Below, one piece after another: positions 44,631 through 47,096 of a stretch of DNA of 47,096 nucleotides. The stretch is from Lingula anatina (Eukaryota > Brachiopoda > Lingulata > Lingulida > Lingulidae). Position 1 is the first letter of the stretch, and each line of letters begins with the position of its first letter. Both the position numbers and the translations under genes were made by a program. The stretch covers positions 28,045 through 75,140 of the forward strand of contig NW_019774625.1 in assembly GCF_001039355.2 (NCBI RefSeq), written 5' to 3'. The notes under the pieces were generated by a model, which saw only the letters and a list, made by a program, of their open reading frames with translations, searched no databases and was not told where the DNA came from.

Positions 44631-46442
44631 TCTATTTCCGTTTTATTACCTCATTAGATTAAATAGTGATACAGTCGGATGTGTCATTTTGAGAGGCGCA
44701 TGTTATCATTGTTTTCTTTTAAAACCTACAAACCTACGTCACTGTTCATTTGCAATACTCTTCTGGCGGAAAGTCCCCTAAAACCTGGGATATGTATAAA
44801 CCTATATTAAAACGTGTCATAATATCACTAAAAGCCATTAAAAATCCAATCCTCCAAAATGCCATTCGCCATAACATTGACATACATAGTAGCCCCATTT
44901 CACAGATAAATATTTAAATATTCATCTGTATTGCAATGAATACCATACAACAATGTTGCAACCCCCATATAAATATAGTTGCGCAATAACTTTGGCTCAA
45001 CCAAGCAAAAACCAACTGCTGTATCTAGACCTGCATGAAACCTTCCCGTTAGATCTATCGGTCGCTAACCCTACCGCTACTGTAATACGTTCCGGTAAGA
45101 TCGATTACCGTTAGTTTTAATTCATTACGTTATTGTTTCTCCCGTAACCCATTATCACCAGTTCCTGTTGAACATTATCTCTCCCAGTTTGATCAGATTG
45201 AAGTAAATGAATTAAGTGCAGATTGCAGAAAATTAAATTTTGTGAAAAAAGAGCTGATGTATCAATGAATCATAGCATTGAAGTAGAACGGTTTAAGATA
45301 ACGATTAAACATCCGGGACGTTAGATGACATAATCATGATAATCATCATAAAAACTCCTTACCCATCACGTAGGGTCAACCTGATTACCTTGTTAAATAT
45401 ATTGAATCTTGCAGTAAATATTGTCAGAATATTTGATTTGCGATCTTTGTTCTCACACTTTATGTGACTGACCAACCTAGAATGCCGAAGTACTGATTCA
45501 CGTATTCATTTTACCTTTTGAATTCATACCCCCGAATCGCTCAAGTAAAAAAAAAACATATCTCAAAAAAGACCTGTGTGCTGAATCTCCTTCACGATCT
45601 AATTGTTTAAACGTGTTAAGAAATTCTTTATCTGGTCTTTTTCAAAATATTTATCATGCCAGTGCCTATCATTCCACGTTTGGATCCAGGTATCACGTCA
45701 GCAAAGACTTCTGCAGTACTGCAATAAGTGTTTTGACTAGCTTTAAAATCAAATCCATATTCATAAGAATCCAATATCAAGTATTTTGATGGTTATGTAA
45801 GTTCAAGCGATTAAATACTTACTTGTCGGTCGCGTGTGTTGTAGGTGCCATAATGACAGCATTAAAGCGTGTTTTTTTCTTGGTATGGCTGGCGTGTTCT
45901 TTTTTTATGGCATTGTGATGCTAACAAAAAGAAAGAAAAAAATATCAGAACCTTGACATTCGTCTCGTGGTCTCGTTAACACATCAACACGTACTTCCTG
46001 TTAGCGTATTCTAAACGAAGGTGTCTGACGGTTACAAAGTCTGCCACATGTTTGTTAAAAAAGCTGTCTCATTGCAAGGTGACAACGCAATTTGGTGAAG
46101 TGTCGTATGCAAATGCTGGCATCCCGACATTTCATCTCCACGCCGCGATATAAACAACTCTCCAGGAGCCTCCCTCACACAAGACACAAGATTCCTTTAA
46201 TTAAAGTGCGTTATCTGGCAATTATTTTGTATGAATCTGGTGAAGGCAGTAGAAGACCATTCAGTAGGATATTACCTTCATTAAACTACAGTGTACTGTT
46301 GTTTACGTGGATTACGTAGGACTTTTTAGAAATATGGGTTAAAATGGAGCATTTACCGCACTTCTATCTCTTCTCCGCTGTGGAATGGAAAAGTACACCT
46401 AGTTTACACCCTGCAGAAGGGAATCAACTGCACTATATTCTA

Positions 46443-46456
46443 CCCCCCCCCCCCCC
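46443..46456. repeat. poly(C) tract in intron 1
   Basis: About fourteen C followed by TCCTTC. Confidence 0.9.
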
Positions 46457-46626
46457 TCCTTCAAGCACGCTATGGAGACACAATTTGATGGTATAGACAA
46501 AGGTCAGCACTCAAAAAGGTCAGCACTCACGAAAAGAACTTCGGCCAATGAATAGATTAAATCGAAACAGTTTTTCAAAAACACTATAGCAAGAGAATCA
46601 TAGAGAACAGTTATCGTCAAAGTTCT

Positions 46627-46664
46627 AAAAAAAAAAACAAACAAACAAACAAAAAAAAAAAAAC
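46627..46664. repeat. A-rich (AAAC)n tract in intron 1
   Basis: A run, three or four AAAC units, then another A run. Confidence 0.9.
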
Positions 46665-47096
46665 AGGGCAGAGAGATAGAAAGAAAGAGAACGAAAAACA
46701 CAAAGGTCACGCGTATCTGCGGTATAATCTCTCGCAGGGAGCATGCAATCAACAAGATGTATTGGCTTGTTTTGCCATTGATCGTTCATGAAATGGATAT
46801 TGTCGGGCTTTAAGTCCAGTATGATGCTTGGAACACAGGGGGTATATCTATCAATTCTTCCATAAAACCATTAAATGCCCCGTCGCGGTTTCACTTTATA
46901 ATTAGACACATTTTCCAGTCTTTGCTGGCTCATTTTGAAGGATAGGCAACTTATTAGACAACTTGTGCGGAAGAGAAATGCCAAAAAGAAAACCCCCGCT
47001 CTCCACGCAGCCGGCTAATTAAAGTTTTGTGTTCACAACAGGAAACGGACCTATGGATAAATTGAGAAAAAGGTGGGGAGGCTGTGGTGATGGTGG

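Larger units (their letters stand above)
44624..47096 (+). other. Adenylyl cyclase intron 1 (start only)
   Basis: No further cyclase exon is visible to the end of the window: I see no sixth membrane segment and no catalytic-domain motif in any frame. Minor features are a C run at about 46443-46456 and an A-rich (AAAC)n patch at about 46627-46664. The 85-codon plus-strand frame across the donor is in another frame and not credible. Confidence 0.7.

Noticed and set aside
44624-44662. Cyclase reading frame continuing twelve codons past 44623 to a stop
   Set aside because: A near-consensus GTGAGA donor falls at 44624, and the extra residues do not continue the cyclase pattern.

Overview
This is eukaryotic nuclear DNA: AT-rich, dense in microsatellites, full of small inverted-repeat elements, with long non-coding stretches and one large coding exon that ends at a splice donor. 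The repeat types (TTA-flanked miniature inverted-repeat elements, hAT-like termini reading CAGTGGCGGAT and CAGGCCCGTAGCCAG, AAGGGATAATAAC termini, and a CCTCCGC...TTATGGAGGGATTTTGATGA repeat) are what I would expect in a marine invertebrate, most likely a lophotrochozoan such as a mollusc, brachiopod or annelid. I cannot name the species.

Only one gene can be supported. At 43349-44623 (+) lies the first coding exon of a membrane adenylyl cyclase of the ADCY8 / Drosophila Ac78C type. It encodes 425 residues: a cytoplasmic N-terminus with a calmodulin-binding-like helix, then five of the first six membrane segments. It stops at a GT donor, and the rest of the gene (sixth segment, both catalytic domains, second membrane cassette) lies beyond the right edge. 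Positions 44624-47096 are its intron 1. The gene's 5' UTR and promoter must lie upstream, in a region that otherwise has no recognisable gene.

Layout: 1-5.4 kb is non-coding, with simple repeats and a striking 24-bp-spaced array of CRE (TGACGTCA) sites at 3.2 kb. 5.4-6.3 kb holds an inverted-repeat element and a hAT-like element. 6.3-12 kb is featureless. 12-22 kb is dense in miniature elements of at least five families, with a possible zinc-ribbon coding fragment at 18.6 kb. 22.9-23.3 kb is a 228-bp tandem duplication joined at a single N. 24-30 kb is sparse. 30.0-33.3 kb is a 1482-bp segment present twice on either side of a 363-N gap, almost certainly an unmerged assembly overlap. 34.3 kb carries a perfect 42-bp inverted repeat. 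34.8-38.5 kb has more elements. 38.5-43.3 kb is non-coding sequence leading to the cyclase exon.

No rRNA, tRNA, CRISPR array or operon structure was found. No prokaryotic-style gene set is present, and I see no multi-gene system. The items most worth a second look are the cyclase N-terminus, the CRE array, the linked TAA-element-TAA-element-TAA arrangement, the 42-bp hairpin and the two assembly duplications.
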